Source: JALYUM01 sp036688685 (GTDB lineage: Bacteria; Pseudomonadota; Gammaproteobacteria; Burkholderiales; Burkholderiaceae_D). From it: 64,000 nucleotides of DNA. The notes under the pieces were generated by a model. It searched no databases. It was not told the origin of the DNA and saw only the letters and a list, made by a program, of their open reading frames with translations. A program made the translations under genes and the position numbers. Positions 42,075-50,348 of the stretch are shown here, piece after piece; the first letter of the stretch is position 1; the number at the start of each line of letters is the position of its first letter. The DNA lies in NCBI RefSeq assembly GCF_036688685.1, contig NZ_JAQQPS010000015.1, positions 62,001-126,000 on the forward strand, in the 5' to 3' direction.

Positions 42075-43063
42075 GTCTGATTAACAAAATGCTGCAAGAC
42101 CTCGATGCGCGCGGCGCCGGCGGCGGAGTCGATCCTGTGCTGGTGAAACCTGTGCTGCGGCCGACGCCGAAGCTGGTGCCGCGCGTGGCGCTCGCAGTGG
42201 GGCTGGTCGCGCTGCTGGTGGTGGCGGGATGGCTCGGCTGGCGCGTGCAGCAGAAGCCGCAGCCATCCAAAGGGCCGATGCCGTTGGCCGCCGTGCCGGC
42301 CGGAATGGTGCGTGTGACGCCGCCGCAGCCGGTCGTTAGCGCGCCTGCCGTGATCGCGCCGGCCACCGTCGTGGCTGCGCCGCCAGCGCGGGTCAAGGTC
42401 GTCAAAGCCGAAGCGCCCGTGCGCGCGCCGCGTCGCGTGGCACAGCCCGCAGAGCAGACGGAGAACATCGTTACGCGCAGTACAGCCGCGGCGGCGCCAC
42501 GCGGCAGTGAAGCCGATTACCGCCGCGCGCTGGCGGACTTGCAGGATGGGCGTGTGACGGACGCCATCGCCGCGCTGGAACGTGCGCTGCAAACCGACCC
42601 GCGCCACGATGCCGCGCGCCAGACCCTGGTCAGCTTGCTGGTCGAAGCCGGCCGCCGCGAGGCGGCGCAGCGCCAGCTGCAACTGGGCCTGGGGCTCGAT
42701 CCGCGCCAACCGGCCATGGCCATGCTGCTGGCGCGTCTGCAGCTTGAACAGGGCGATGCCGGCGCCGTCGACACCTTGTTGCGTACCTTGCCGTACGCGC
42801 AGGGCAATGGCGACTACCAGGCTTTTCTGGCTGGCGTGCTGCAACGCCAGCAGCGCCACGGCGAAGCGGTCGTCCAGTATCAGGCGGCGCTGGCCGCCAC
42901 GCCGGGCAACCCGATCTGGCTGATGGGGATGGGCATTTCGCTGCAGGCAGAGAAGCGCCTGCCGCAGGCGCTCGCTGCGTTTCAGCAGGCTGATGCCAGC
43001 GGCGCGCTGCCGCCGAATCTGCAGGGGTTTGTCGAACGCAAGGTTCAGCAGTTAAAACAATGA
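42071..43063 (+). CDS. mshN: MSHA biogenesis TPR protein MshN
   Basis: 330 residues. SLINKMLQDLDARGA is the family start; ATG 42071 overlaps the mshM stop. One membrane helix (about 38-60, VALAVGLVALLVVAGWLGW), a Pro/Ala-rich periplasmic linker (about 65-135), then TPR-like repeats from about 140 (YRRALADLQDGRVTDAIAALERAL, LGLGLDPRQPAMAMLLARLQLEQGDAG, GNPIWLMGMGISLQAEKRLPQALAAFQQA). Last gene of the locus; a strong terminator follows. Confidence 0.88.
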   Translation: MSLINKMLQDLDARGAGGGVDPVLVKPVLRPTPKLVPRVALAVGLVALLVVAGWLGWRVQQKPQPSKGPMPLAAVPAGMVRVTPPQPVVSAPAVIAPATVVAAPPARVKVVKAEAPVRAPRRVAQPAEQTENIVTRSTAAAAPRGSEADYRRALADLQDGRVTDAIAALERALQTDPRHDAARQTLVSLLVEAGRREAAQRQLQLGLGLDPRQPAMAMLLARLQLEQGDAGAVDTLLRTLPYAQGNGDYQAFLAGVLQRQQRHGEAVVQYQAALAATPGNPIWLMGMGISLQAEKRLPQALAAFQQADASGALPPNLQGFVERKVQQLKQ

Positions 43064-43136
43064 CTTGTCATGAGGGTGAAATGTTCGGGCACTAAGATAC
43101 GTCTTGTGCATCCGTTCCTCCCAGGGACTGGTTTTT

Positions 43137-43170
43137 GCCCACCGGCTCAACCCCGGTGGGCTTTTTTTTT
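43137..43170 (+). terminator. rho-independent terminator of the msh operon
   Basis: GCCCACCGG (43137-43145) and CCGGTGGGC (43153-43161) form a 9-bp stem around CTCAACC, followed by nine T (43162-43170). It ends the operon about 75 bases past mshN. On the other strand the tract is A, so it is one-directional. Confidence 0.92.
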
Positions 43171-43171
43171 G

Positions 43172-44323
43172 TCATACGCGCGCGAGGCGCGCGAGGGCCA
43201 GTTCGAGGGTCGCATCCTGCTTGGCAAAGCAGAAGCGCACGATGCCCTGTTCCTTGCCGCCGACATAAAACGACGCCAGCGGAATGGCGGCCACTTTGAT
43301 TTCCGCCGTCAGCCATTTGGCGAATTCCAGCTCCGGCAAAGGCGAGATGGCGTCGTAGCGCACGCACTGGAAATAGGTGCCGTCGGCCGGCAGTAGCGTG
43401 AAGCGCGTGTTGTCCAGACCGGCGCGGAACAGGTCGCGCTTGTGCTGGTAAAAGGCCGGCAAGTCCAGGTAAGGCTGCGGGTCGGCCATGTAGGCGGCGA
43501 TCCCGTGCTGCATCGGCGTGTTCACAGTGAACACATTGTACTGGTGGACCTTGCGCAATTCGGCACTCATGGCCGCCGGCGCGAGGACGTAGCCGACTTT
43601 CCAGCCGGTGACGTGGTAGGTTTTGCCGAAACTCGAAACCACGAACGCGCGCTCGGCAAGGCGCGCGTGACCCGCTACAGAAACGTGCTGCTGGCCGTCG
43701 TAGACCATGTGTTCATAGACTTCGTCGGACAGGATGAGGATGTCGGTGCCGGCCACGATGTCGGCCAGCGCGTCCAGGTCGGCCTGGCGCAGGATCGCGC
43801 CGGTAGGGTTGTGCGGGGAATTGATCACGACCATGCGCGTGCGCGCGCTGACGGCTGCCGCGACCAGGTCCCACGGCACCGTGAAGCCTTGTTCGCCCAG
43901 TTGCATCGATACCGTGACGACCTTGCCGCCGGCCAGCAAAATGGCCGGAAGATAGCAGTCGTAGGCCGGTTCGATGATGATCACTTCGTCGCCCGGCCCC
44001 ACGCTGCACAGGATGGCGCACATGATCGCTTCCGAGGCGCCACTGGTGACCGTGATCTCGGTATGCGGGTCGTAGCGCTTGCCGTACAGGGAATCCACCT
44101 TGGCGGCGATTGCGGCGCGCAGGGGTGCCACGCCGGGCATGGGCGGGTACTGATTCTGGCCGGCCAGCATCGATTGATGCACCAGGTCGACCAGCTGCGG
44201 GTCGCAGTGAAAGTCGGGAAAACCCTGGCCCAGGTTGACGGCGTCGTGTTCGACGGCCAGGGCGGACATGGTGGAAAAGACGTTGGTGCCGATGGCGGGG
44301 AGGCGGGACGGGACGGTGGGCAT
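43172..44323 (-). CDS. ybdL: PLP aminotransferase, methionine aminotransferase type
   Basis: Fold-type I transaminase of 383 residues. Motifs: LGQGFPDFHCDPQL, NQYPPMPGVAPLRAAIA, TSGASEAIMCAI, EPAYDCYLPAI, NSPHNPTGAIL, LILSDEVYEHMVYDG, and the PLP-binding lysine in VSSFGKTYHVTGWKVGY. The order and the short PPMPG segment match YbdL/kynurenine aminotransferase-like enzymes that use methionine with alpha-keto acids. It stands alone between the msh terminator and a REP-like hairpin. Confidence 0.86.
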   Translation of the reverse strand: MPTVPSRLPAIGTNVFSTMSALAVEHDAVNLGQGFPDFHCDPQLVDLVHQSMLAGQNQYPPMPGVAPLRAAIAAKVDSLYGKRYDPHTEITVTSGASEAIMCAILCSVGPGDEVIIIEPAYDCYLPAILLAGGKVVTVSMQLGEQGFTVPWDLVAAAVSARTRMVVINSPHNPTGAILRQADLDALADIVAGTDILILSDEVYEHMVYDGQQHVSVAGHARLAERAFVVSSFGKTYHVTGWKVGYVLAPAAMSAELRKVHQYNVFTVNTPMQHGIAAYMADPQPYLDLPAFYQHKRDLFRAGLDNTRFTLLPADGTYFQCVRYDAISPLPELEFAKWLTAEIKVAAIPLASFYVGGKEQGIVRFCFAKQDATLELALARLARV

Positions 44324-44458
44324 GGATTTTTTTGAATAGTCTGGTGCGGCTATTCTAGCGCGGCGTTGTCATATTCAGCATCGGTCCGGACTTTCCTACG
44401 GATGAAGTTGCGCAGCCAAGCGCTCACGTGCTTCATTTCATTTCATGCGAAACCGTCA

Positions 44459-44476
44459 TCCCGGCGCAGGCCGGGA
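44459..44476. repeat. REP-like hairpin (TCCCGGC-GCAG-GCCGGGA)
   Basis: TCCCGGC (44459-44465) and GCCGGGA (44470-44476) pair around GCAG, inside GTCATCCCGGCG...GGGATCCATG, a sequence type often found as a dispersed intergenic repeat in proteobacteria. Only one copy was seen in this window. Confidence 0.45.
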
Positions 44477-44505
44477 TCCATGCTGAGCTTGCAGCACCAA
44501 CGACC

Positions 44506-44988
44506 TCAAGACACCGACACCTCACCACGGTCTGCGCCAAACACTTTCAACCACGCCTCCGGAACCATAATCTTGAACATCCCCGCCTGCGCCGTCTTGC
44601 GCGCCAGCTTGAGCAAGGCCTTGTCCTTGGTAATCAAGGTATCGACCGCCGCATCGCGCGCCAGTTCCAGGAATTTCTGGTCGTCGCGATCGGTGCACAC
44701 GGGCAGGCGCACGCCGCTGACCGGCGGATCGATCACCGTGATCAGCTGGTCGAAGCGCGCCGCCGCAATGGGCCGCGTCGCCTCGTCCAGCGGCAAGTGG
44801 GAATAGTGCAGCACGATCAGGTATTCATCGCGGCAATCCGCGCGCGTCACGGCTTGCACCGTGCCGGCTTCGAGCGCAGCGAGGAGCGGCGCCCAGCGCG
44901 GATCGTGAAACACGAACAGGTCGAGGCAGACGTTGGTGTCGAGGATGACGCGTTGTGGTGGAGTAGGAGCAGGTATCATGGTCGCCAT
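44506..44988 (-). CDS. PIN-domain ribonuclease-like protein
   Basis: 160 residues of the PIN_3 type (toxin component of the PIN family in many annotations). The acidic site is visible: VILDTNVCLDLFVF (first Asp), AVTRADCRDEYLIVL (second), CTDRDDQKFLELA (third), and DTLITKDKALL (fourth). Metal-dependent RNA cleavage is known for the fold. No antitoxin gene adjoins, so it may be an orphan. ATG 44988 or 44979 start. It is divergent from yaaA with about 28 bases between starts. Confidence 0.78.
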   Translation of the reverse strand: MATMIPAPTPPQRVILDTNVCLDLFVFHDPRWAPLLAALEAGTVQAVTRADCRDEYLIVLHYSHLPLDEATRPIAAARFDQLITVIDPPVSGVRLPVCTDRDDQKFLELARDAAVDTLITKDKALLKLARKTAQAGMFKIMVPEAWLKVFGADRGEVSVS

Positions 44989-45016
44989 TCTAATTGCTGA
45001 GTACTGAACTATCACC

Positions 45017-45787
45017 ATGTTGCTTGTTATTTCGCCCGCCAAGACGCTCGACCTCACTACGCCGCCCACCACCAAACTGCACAGCACGCCCGATTTCCTG
45101 GATCGCTCAGAGAAACTGATCAAGGTATTGCGCACCCGCTCGCCGGGCGAGATCAGCGAATTGATGGGCATTTCCGACAAACTTGCCGACCTGAACGTCG
45201 GCCGCTACGCTGAGTGGCGCACCGACGTCTCCGACGCGCGCCAGGCGGTGATGTCGTTCGACGGCGACGTCTATGGCGGCCTCGATGCGCGCAGCCTGAC
45301 CCCGAAGCAGCTGGCTTATACCCAAGAGCACCTGCGCATCCTGTCCGGCCTGTACGGGCTGCTGCGCCCGCTCGACTTGATGCACCCGTATCGCCTCGAG
45401 ATGGGCATCAAGCTGGCCAATCCTGTCGGCAAGGATTTATACACCTTCTGGGGCGACACCATCACCGAAGCGCTGAACAGGCAAGTCGCGCAGCTTGGGT
45501 CCACCGCGCTGGTCAACCTGGCCTCGGAAGAATATTTTAAATCGGTGCGCCCGAAGTCGCTGGACGTACCGGTGATCACGCCCGTATTTGAGGATTTCAA
45601 GAACGGCAAATACAAGATCATCTCGTTCTACGCCAAGCGCGCGCGCGGGCTGATGGCGCGCTATGCGGCAGTCAAGGGCATCGTCGACCCAGTCAAGCTG
45701 AAGCGCTTCGACGTCGATGGCTATGCCTTCGACAAGGCCGACTCGACTGAAACCAGCTGGGTTTTCCGGCGCAAGCAGGCAGCGTAA
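45017..45787 (+). CDS. yaaA: peroxide stress protein YaaA
   Basis: 256-residue DNA-binding protein that limits oxidative damage by lowering free iron in E. coli. MLLVISPAKTLDL start, ELMGISDKLADLNVGRY, SFDGDVYGGLDA, YTQEHLRILSGLYGLLRPLDLMHPYRLEMG, LVNLASEEYFKSV and SFYAKRARGLMARYA are the family blocks. Length is normal. The promoter region is shared with the divergent PIN gene. Confidence 0.93.
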   Translation: MLLVISPAKTLDLTTPPTTKLHSTPDFLDRSEKLIKVLRTRSPGEISELMGISDKLADLNVGRYAEWRTDVSDARQAVMSFDGDVYGGLDARSLTPKQLAYTQEHLRILSGLYGLLRPLDLMHPYRLEMGIKLANPVGKDLYTFWGDTITEALNRQVAQLGSTALVNLASEEYFKSVRPKSLDVPVITPVFEDFKNGKYKIISFYAKRARGLMARYAAVKGIVDPVKLKRFDVDGYAFDKADSTETSWVFRRKQAA

Positions 45788-45906
45788 TCAGCGTCAGGTG
45801 TGCCGATATACATAATTTGCAGTTAGTTTTACAATAAAACCGCTGTTAGAAACACGGTTTCGCAGAGTAAAACTAACCATGCACATTAAAATAACGGAGA
45901 CATCTG

Positions 45907-47355
45907 ATGACCCATCGCTTGTTTGCACTTCCCATCCTTGCCGCCTGCGCCCTCGTGGCCTGCGGCGGCGGCAATGACGACGTGCGCGTCGACACCACCC
46001 CTGAAGCCCAGCGCCCGCAGGACACGCGCCTGTTTGCCGCCGTCCAGACCGGCAATACCTTTGCCGCCATGGCCGGCGTGCCGGAAACCGACCGCTGGGC
46101 CGGCATCCTGAAGGGCGCGGCTTACCAGGTCGAAGTGCCCAAAAACTGGAACGGCATGCTGGTCATGTACGCCCACGGCTACGCCGGCACGGGCGAGGCC
46201 CTGACCGTGGCGCCGCCGGCCATCCGGCGCTATCTGCTCAGCCAGGGCTATGCCTGGGCGGCGTCGAGCTACAGCAAGAATTACTACGATGTGCGCGCCG
46301 GCGTCGAGGACACCAATGCGCTGGCCCTGGCATTTAACGACATCGCGCGCCAGAACGGCAGAAATGTGTCGGCGCCATCGAAGGTGTATATCACCGGCGT
46401 CTCGATGGGCGGGCACATCACGGCCGCCGCGGTGGATGAAGAAAACATCCGCAGCGCCAACAACCGCATCCGCTATGCCGGCGCCGTGCCGATGTGCGGC
46501 GTACTGGGCGACACCGAGCTGTTCGATTATTTCGCCGCCTACCAGACCGCCGCCCAGCAGGAGGCCGGCCTCCCGGCCACCAGTTGGCCGCCAGCGAACT
46601 GGAACACCATCGGGCCGCAGGTGCAAGCCAGATTGTTCAGCAGTTTTCCGGGAGGCAGCACGCCGACGGCGGCCGCCGTGCCCACCGCCCAGGGCCAGCG
46701 CCTGAAGGCCATCGTGCAAAACCTCACCGGTGGCACGCGTCCCTTGTTCGATTTCGCCTACGCCGGCGCGCTGCAGGCGACCGTCTGGGGCGTGTTCGGG
46801 CGCGACGGCAAGTTGCAGGGCATCCTCAACGAGGACGTGAACACGAGCAGAGACACGGTGTTCCAGTTCGACGCCAATGCGGCGCTCACCAGCGACGAGC
46901 AAGCCTTCAATGCCACCATCTTCCGGGTCCAGGCAACGCCGGACGCCAACCGCCTGCGCCGCGACGGCCTGCGCTGGGTGCCCAAAACGAACGCGCAAAT
47001 TTCCGTGCCGATGGTCACGATCCACACGCTGGGCGATATGTACGTGCCGTTCAGCATGGAGCAGATCTATAAACGCCGGGCCGACAAGCTGGGCACCTCG
47101 AATCTGCTGGTGCAGCGCGCCATCCGCGGCATCAGCCACTGCGATTTCACGGTGGCGGAACAGGCATCCGCATTCGACGCGATGGTCAAGTGGGAACAAA
47201 CCGGGGTAAAACCGGCGGGTGACGAGGTGCTGGCGCCGGCCACGGTGGCCGATCCGCAATACGGCTGCAAATTCACCGACAACACGGTGGGGCCGGACGA
47301 CAGCGCCGCTACCGGCCGCACCCGCGCCGCGCTGCCGGCCTGCGCAGCGAAATAA
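45907..47355 (+). CDS. secreted lipoprotein alpha/beta hydrolase
   Basis: 482 residues. A lipobox (ALVAC, lipid on Cys19) marks a lipoprotein. After a Gly/Asp linker the alpha/beta hydrolase fold has VMYAHGYAGTGEAL, QGYAWAASSYSKN, the nucleophile elbow GVSMGGH (Ser166), a likely acid in HTLGDMYVPF and a histidine in RGISHCDF. Four cysteines (MCGV, HCDF, YGCKF, PACAAK) may form disulfides. The substrate is unknown; it could be an esterase or peptidase. GGAGA precedes the ATG. It ends at a bidirectional terminator shared with bamD. Confidence 0.8.
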   Translation: MTHRLFALPILAACALVACGGGNDDVRVDTTPEAQRPQDTRLFAAVQTGNTFAAMAGVPETDRWAGILKGAAYQVEVPKNWNGMLVMYAHGYAGTGEALTVAPPAIRRYLLSQGYAWAASSYSKNYYDVRAGVEDTNALALAFNDIARQNGRNVSAPSKVYITGVSMGGHITAAAVDEENIRSANNRIRYAGAVPMCGVLGDTELFDYFAAYQTAAQQEAGLPATSWPPANWNTIGPQVQARLFSSFPGGSTPTAAAVPTAQGQRLKAIVQNLTGGTRPLFDFAYAGALQATVWGVFGRDGKLQGILNEDVNTSRDTVFQFDANAALTSDEQAFNATIFRVQATPDANRLRRDGLRWVPKTNAQISVPMVTIHTLGDMYVPFSMEQIYKRRADKLGTSNLLVQRAIRGISHCDFTVAEQASAFDAMVKWEQTGVKPAGDEVLAPATVADPQYGCKFTDNTVGPDDSAATGRTRAALPACAAK

Positions 47356-47365
47356 GGGCGTAAAA

Positions 47366-47389
47366 AAAGCGGAACCGAGGTTCCGCTTT
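47366..47389. terminator. bidirectional terminator between hydrolase and bamD
   Basis: AAAGCGGAACC (47366-47376) and GGTTCCGCTTT (47379-47389) pair perfectly with a two-base loop, inside an A run and a T-rich tail. It serves both convergent genes. Confidence 0.85.
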
Positions 47390-47394
47390 CTGCT

Positions 47395-48234
47395 TTATTT
47401 GATGGCGTCTTTCGGCGCAGCGCGCGCGCCGGACTTGGCCCAGAATTGCCACCATGGCGCATCACGACCGGCGCCGCCGCCCATGAAGCGGCTGTCCGGA
47501 TAATTCTTCACGAACACGCGGCGGGTGTCGTCGCGCAGTTCAGGCATGCCCAGCTTGTCGTAGCTCTGGATCATGATGAACAGCGCTTCTTCGGTGGCCG
47601 GCGATTCGGCGTAGTCCTTGACGGCGCCTTGGGCCCGGTTCAGCGCGGCCAGGAAGGCGCCACGGCGATAGTAATAGCTCGCCACGTGCACTTCATAGTT
47701 GGCCATCGCATTGATCAGGTAGTTCAGGCGCGCGATCGCGTCCGGTGCGTATTTGCTGTTCGGGAATTTATCGACCAGTACCTTGAAGGCAGCGAACGAT
47801 TCGCGCGTCGCTTTCGGATCGCGTTCGGTCGGGTCCTGGGTGTAGACAAAATTCAGGAAGCCAAGCTGGTCATTAAAATTGACCAGGCCGCGCAGGTAAT
47901 ACATATAGTCGACGTTCGGATGGTTCGGGTGCAGCTTGATGAAGCGCTCCACCGCTGCCAGCGCCTGGGCCTGGTCCTGCGACTTGTAGTAGGCGTAGGC
48001 AATTTCCATCTGCGCCTGCGTGGCGTAGGTGCCAAACGGGTAGCTCGACTCGAGGCGCTCGAACAGCTTGATTGCGGCCTCATAGTGTTGGCCCGCCATT
48101 TCCTCGCGCGCCTCCGAGTATAATTTGGTCGCCGACCAGTTTTTGGTTTCGTCGGGTTTATCGCCGAACACGCCGCACGCAGTGATGCTCAACAGAGTCA
48201 GTGCGGCCAGCAGGAGAGACAGTTTTTTTTGCAT
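47395..48234 (-). CDS. bamD: outer-membrane assembly lipoprotein BamD
   Basis: Essential lipoprotein of the BAM complex that folds outer-membrane proteins. Signal MQKKLSLLLAALTLLSITAC with lipid on Cys20; ATG 48246 four codons earlier is possible. Five TPRs: ATKLYSEAREEMAGQHYEAA, LFERLESSYPFGTYATQAQM, ALAAVERFIKLHPNHPNVDY, SFAAFKVLVDKFPNSKYAPDA, and AVKDYAESPATEEALFIMI. 279 residues. It is divergent from rluD with a very short gap, the conserved betaproteobacterial order. Confidence 0.93.
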   Translation of the reverse strand: MQKKLSLLLAALTLLSITACGVFGDKPDETKNWSATKLYSEAREEMAGQHYEAAIKLFERLESSYPFGTYATQAQMEIAYAYYKSQDQAQALAAVERFIKLHPNHPNVDYMYYLRGLVNFNDQLGFLNFVYTQDPTERDPKATRESFAAFKVLVDKFPNSKYAPDAIARLNYLINAMANYEVHVASYYYRRGAFLAALNRAQGAVKDYAESPATEEALFIMIQSYDKLGMPELRDDTRRVFVKNYPDSRFMGGGAGRDAPWWQFWAKSGARAAPKDAIK

Positions 48235-48297
48235 AGCGTTTTGCAAGAAAGTTTTACCAAGATTTTACGAAGGCTGATTATAGCCGATGGGACTGAT

Positions 48298-49341
48298 GTG
48301 ACCTTACCTACAACGCCGATTTCGGTGGATTTACCAAGTTTAACGATGGACGTCGATATCGACGACGAGATCGAGATCGATTTCGGCGCCGGCCATGGCA
48401 TCGACCTGTCGCCGATTCACCTGCAACTGACGCCGGACGCCTGCGGCCAGCGCCTCGACAAAGTTGTCGCTGGCCTGGTGCCGCAATTTTCGCGCAGCCG
48501 CCTGCAGCTGTGGTTCGACGGCGGCCACATCCTCGTCGACGGCAAGACCGCGCGCGGCAAGGACACGGCGTATGGCGACGAAAGCATCGTCGTCGCGCCC
48601 CAGGAAGCACCGGAAGACACGGCGTTCACGCCGGAAAAGATGGACCTGAATATCATCTACGAAGATGACCACATCCTGGTGATCAACAAGCCAGCCGGCC
48701 TGGTGGTGCACCCGGGCGCCGGCAACTGGTCTGGCACCATGCTCAACGGTTTATTGCACCACGCGCCGCAGCTGACCAGCGTCCCGCGCGCCGGCATCGT
48801 GCACCGGCTGGACAAGGACACCAGCGGTTTGATGGTGGTTGGCAAAACGCTGGCCGCCCAGACCGATCTGGTGCGCCAGCTGCAAGCGCGTACCGTCAAG
48901 CGCGAATACTTTGCGCTGGTGTGGGGCACGCCGCAATTGTCTGGCACCATCGACGCGTCGATGGGCCGGCACCCGAAAGACCGCATCAAGATGGCCGTAT
49001 CGACCAGCATGTCGAGCAAGCCGGCCATCACCCATTACCAGCGCATTGAATCGGGTTTACTCGACCGCCGCCCGGTGACACTGGTGCAGTGTAATTTGGA
49101 AACCGGCCGCACCCACCAGATCCGCGTCCACATGCAACACCTGGGGTTCGCGCTGGTGGGCGATTCGACCTACGGCAAGCAACACCTGACGCCAGTCTTC
49201 GGCCGCCAGGCGCTGCAGGCACGCCGCCTCGGCCTGGTGCATCCGGCCACGGGTGTTGCCTGCGAATGGATCGTGCCGCTGGCCGACGATTTCGCCGAGC
49301 TGATCGCCAAAGCTGGCATTCCGGAACCGGAAGCGGTGTAA
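48298..49341 (+). CDS. rluD: 23S rRNA pseudouridine synthase RluD
   Basis: Makes pseudouridines 1911, 1915 and 1917 in helix 69 of 23S rRNA. GTG 48298 is chosen as it gives a short acidic leader (DVDIDDEIEIDFGAGHG) before the S4 domain (QRLDKVVAGLVPQFSRSRLQLWFDGGHILVDGK). The catalytic HRLDKDTSGLMVVGKT (Asp about 171) and RTHQIRVHMQHLGFALVGDSTYG follow. About 347 residues. The next gene, pgeF, starts within its stop (TAATG). Confidence 0.93.
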   Translation: MTLPTTPISVDLPSLTMDVDIDDEIEIDFGAGHGIDLSPIHLQLTPDACGQRLDKVVAGLVPQFSRSRLQLWFDGGHILVDGKTARGKDTAYGDESIVVAPQEAPEDTAFTPEKMDLNIIYEDDHILVINKPAGLVVHPGAGNWSGTMLNGLLHHAPQLTSVPRAGIVHRLDKDTSGLMVVGKTLAAQTDLVRQLQARTVKREYFALVWGTPQLSGTIDASMGRHPKDRIKMAVSTSMSSKPAITHYQRIESGLLDRRPVTLVQCNLETGRTHQIRVHMQHLGFALVGDSTYGKQHLTPVFGRQALQARRLGLVHPATGVACEWIVPLADDFAELIAKAGIPEPEAV

Positions 49342-50078
49342 TGACGCCGCACTGGCCCGATTTACCACCCAATGTCAACGCCCTGGCGACGACCAGGGTG
49401 GGCGGCGTCAGCGTGGCGCCCTATGATGACGGCCACGGTGGCGGCGGGTTCAATCTCGGTACCCACGTGGGCGACGATCCTGCTTCGGTGGCGCGCAACC
49501 GGGCACTGGTGCCGGGCCATCCGGCCTGGCTGGCGCAGGTGCACGGTGTCACGGTGGTCGATGCGGCCACGGTCGGCGTCAGCGCGCCGGAGGCCGACGC
49601 CAGTATCGCCACGCAAGCCGGCGTCGCCTGCGCCATCATGACGGCCGATTGCCTGCCCGTGCTGTTTGCGGACATGCAGGGCAAGGTGGTCGGCGGCGCA
49701 CATGCCGGCTGGCGCGGCCTGGCGGCCGGTGTGCTGGGCGCCACGGTGCGCGCGATGCGCAGCGCCGGCGCCGGCGAGATCACCGCCTGGCTGGGGCCGG
49801 CCATCGGTCCCGCGGCGTTTGAAGTAGGGGAGGATGTACGCGCGACGTTTCTCGCCGCTGTGACCGGCGCGCAAGATGCATTCAAGCACTATCCTGGGCG
49901 TCCGGGCAAGTATCTGGCCGACATGAACATGCTGGCCAGGATGCTGCTGGCAGCCGACGGCGTCACACGCGTCTGGGGCGGTGAGCACTGCACCGTCACC
50001 GAAGCCGAGCTGTTTTATTCCTACCGCAGGGATGGCATCACAGGCCGGCAAGCCAGTTTGATCTGGATCAACTCATAA
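49341..50078 (+). CDS. pgeF: peptidoglycan editing factor PgeF (YfiH/LACC1)
   Basis: Copper- or zinc-dependent enzyme reported to remove wrongly placed L-Ser from peptidoglycan stems; also active on purine nucleosides in LACC1-like proteins. 245 residues. Metal-site and fold blocks: NLGTHVGDDPASVARNR, QVHGVTVVDA (His), ADCLPVLFAD (Cys), GAHAGWRGLAAGVLGATV (His), WLGPAIGPAAFEVGEDV and FYSYRRDGITGRQASLIWI. The ATG overlaps the rluD stop by one base, the usual operon partner. Confidence 0.93.
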   Translation: MTPHWPDLPPNVNALATTRVGGVSVAPYDDGHGGGGFNLGTHVGDDPASVARNRALVPGHPAWLAQVHGVTVVDAATVGVSAPEADASIATQAGVACAIMTADCLPVLFADMQGKVVGGAHAGWRGLAAGVLGATVRAMRSAGAGEITAWLGPAIGPAAFEVGEDVRATFLAAVTGAQDAFKHYPGRPGKYLADMNMLARMLLAADGVTRVWGGEHCTVTEAELFYSYRRDGITGRQASLIWINS

Positions 50079-50303
50079 TCAAAGCCGCGGTTCATCGCGG
50101 CGGTCTCCATTCTTCCGCACCATTTTCTCGACGCGCTCCTTGTGCCGCGCACGCCTGCCTTTCGCGCCAAAAAAGTACGAAAGTAGCGATAATGGCAGCA
50201 CGCCAAAAAACAGCAGCGTCAGGACGCCGCCGAGCACCGAACTTTCGGTGGCGGCCATCAATACCACGACGTACATCCAGGCGATGGCAACGATCCACAT
50301 CAT
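50079..50303 (-). CDS. small membrane protein of unknown function
   Basis: 74 residues: two membrane helices (about 3-18 MWIVAIAWMYVVVLMA and 24-45 LGGVLTLLFFGVLPLSLLSYFF), then a strongly basic tail (KGRRARHKERVEKMVRKNG). It lies antisense-convergent to pgeF with stops touching (50078/50079). No known function. Confidence 0.7.
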   Translation of the reverse strand: MMWIVAIAWMYVVVLMAATESSVLGGVLTLLFFGVLPLSLLSYFFGAKGRRARHKERVEKMVRKNGDRRDEPRL

Positions 50304-50348
50304 TTTGTCTTTGCCCCTTATCCTTGATTAATCACGCAATTTTAACCA

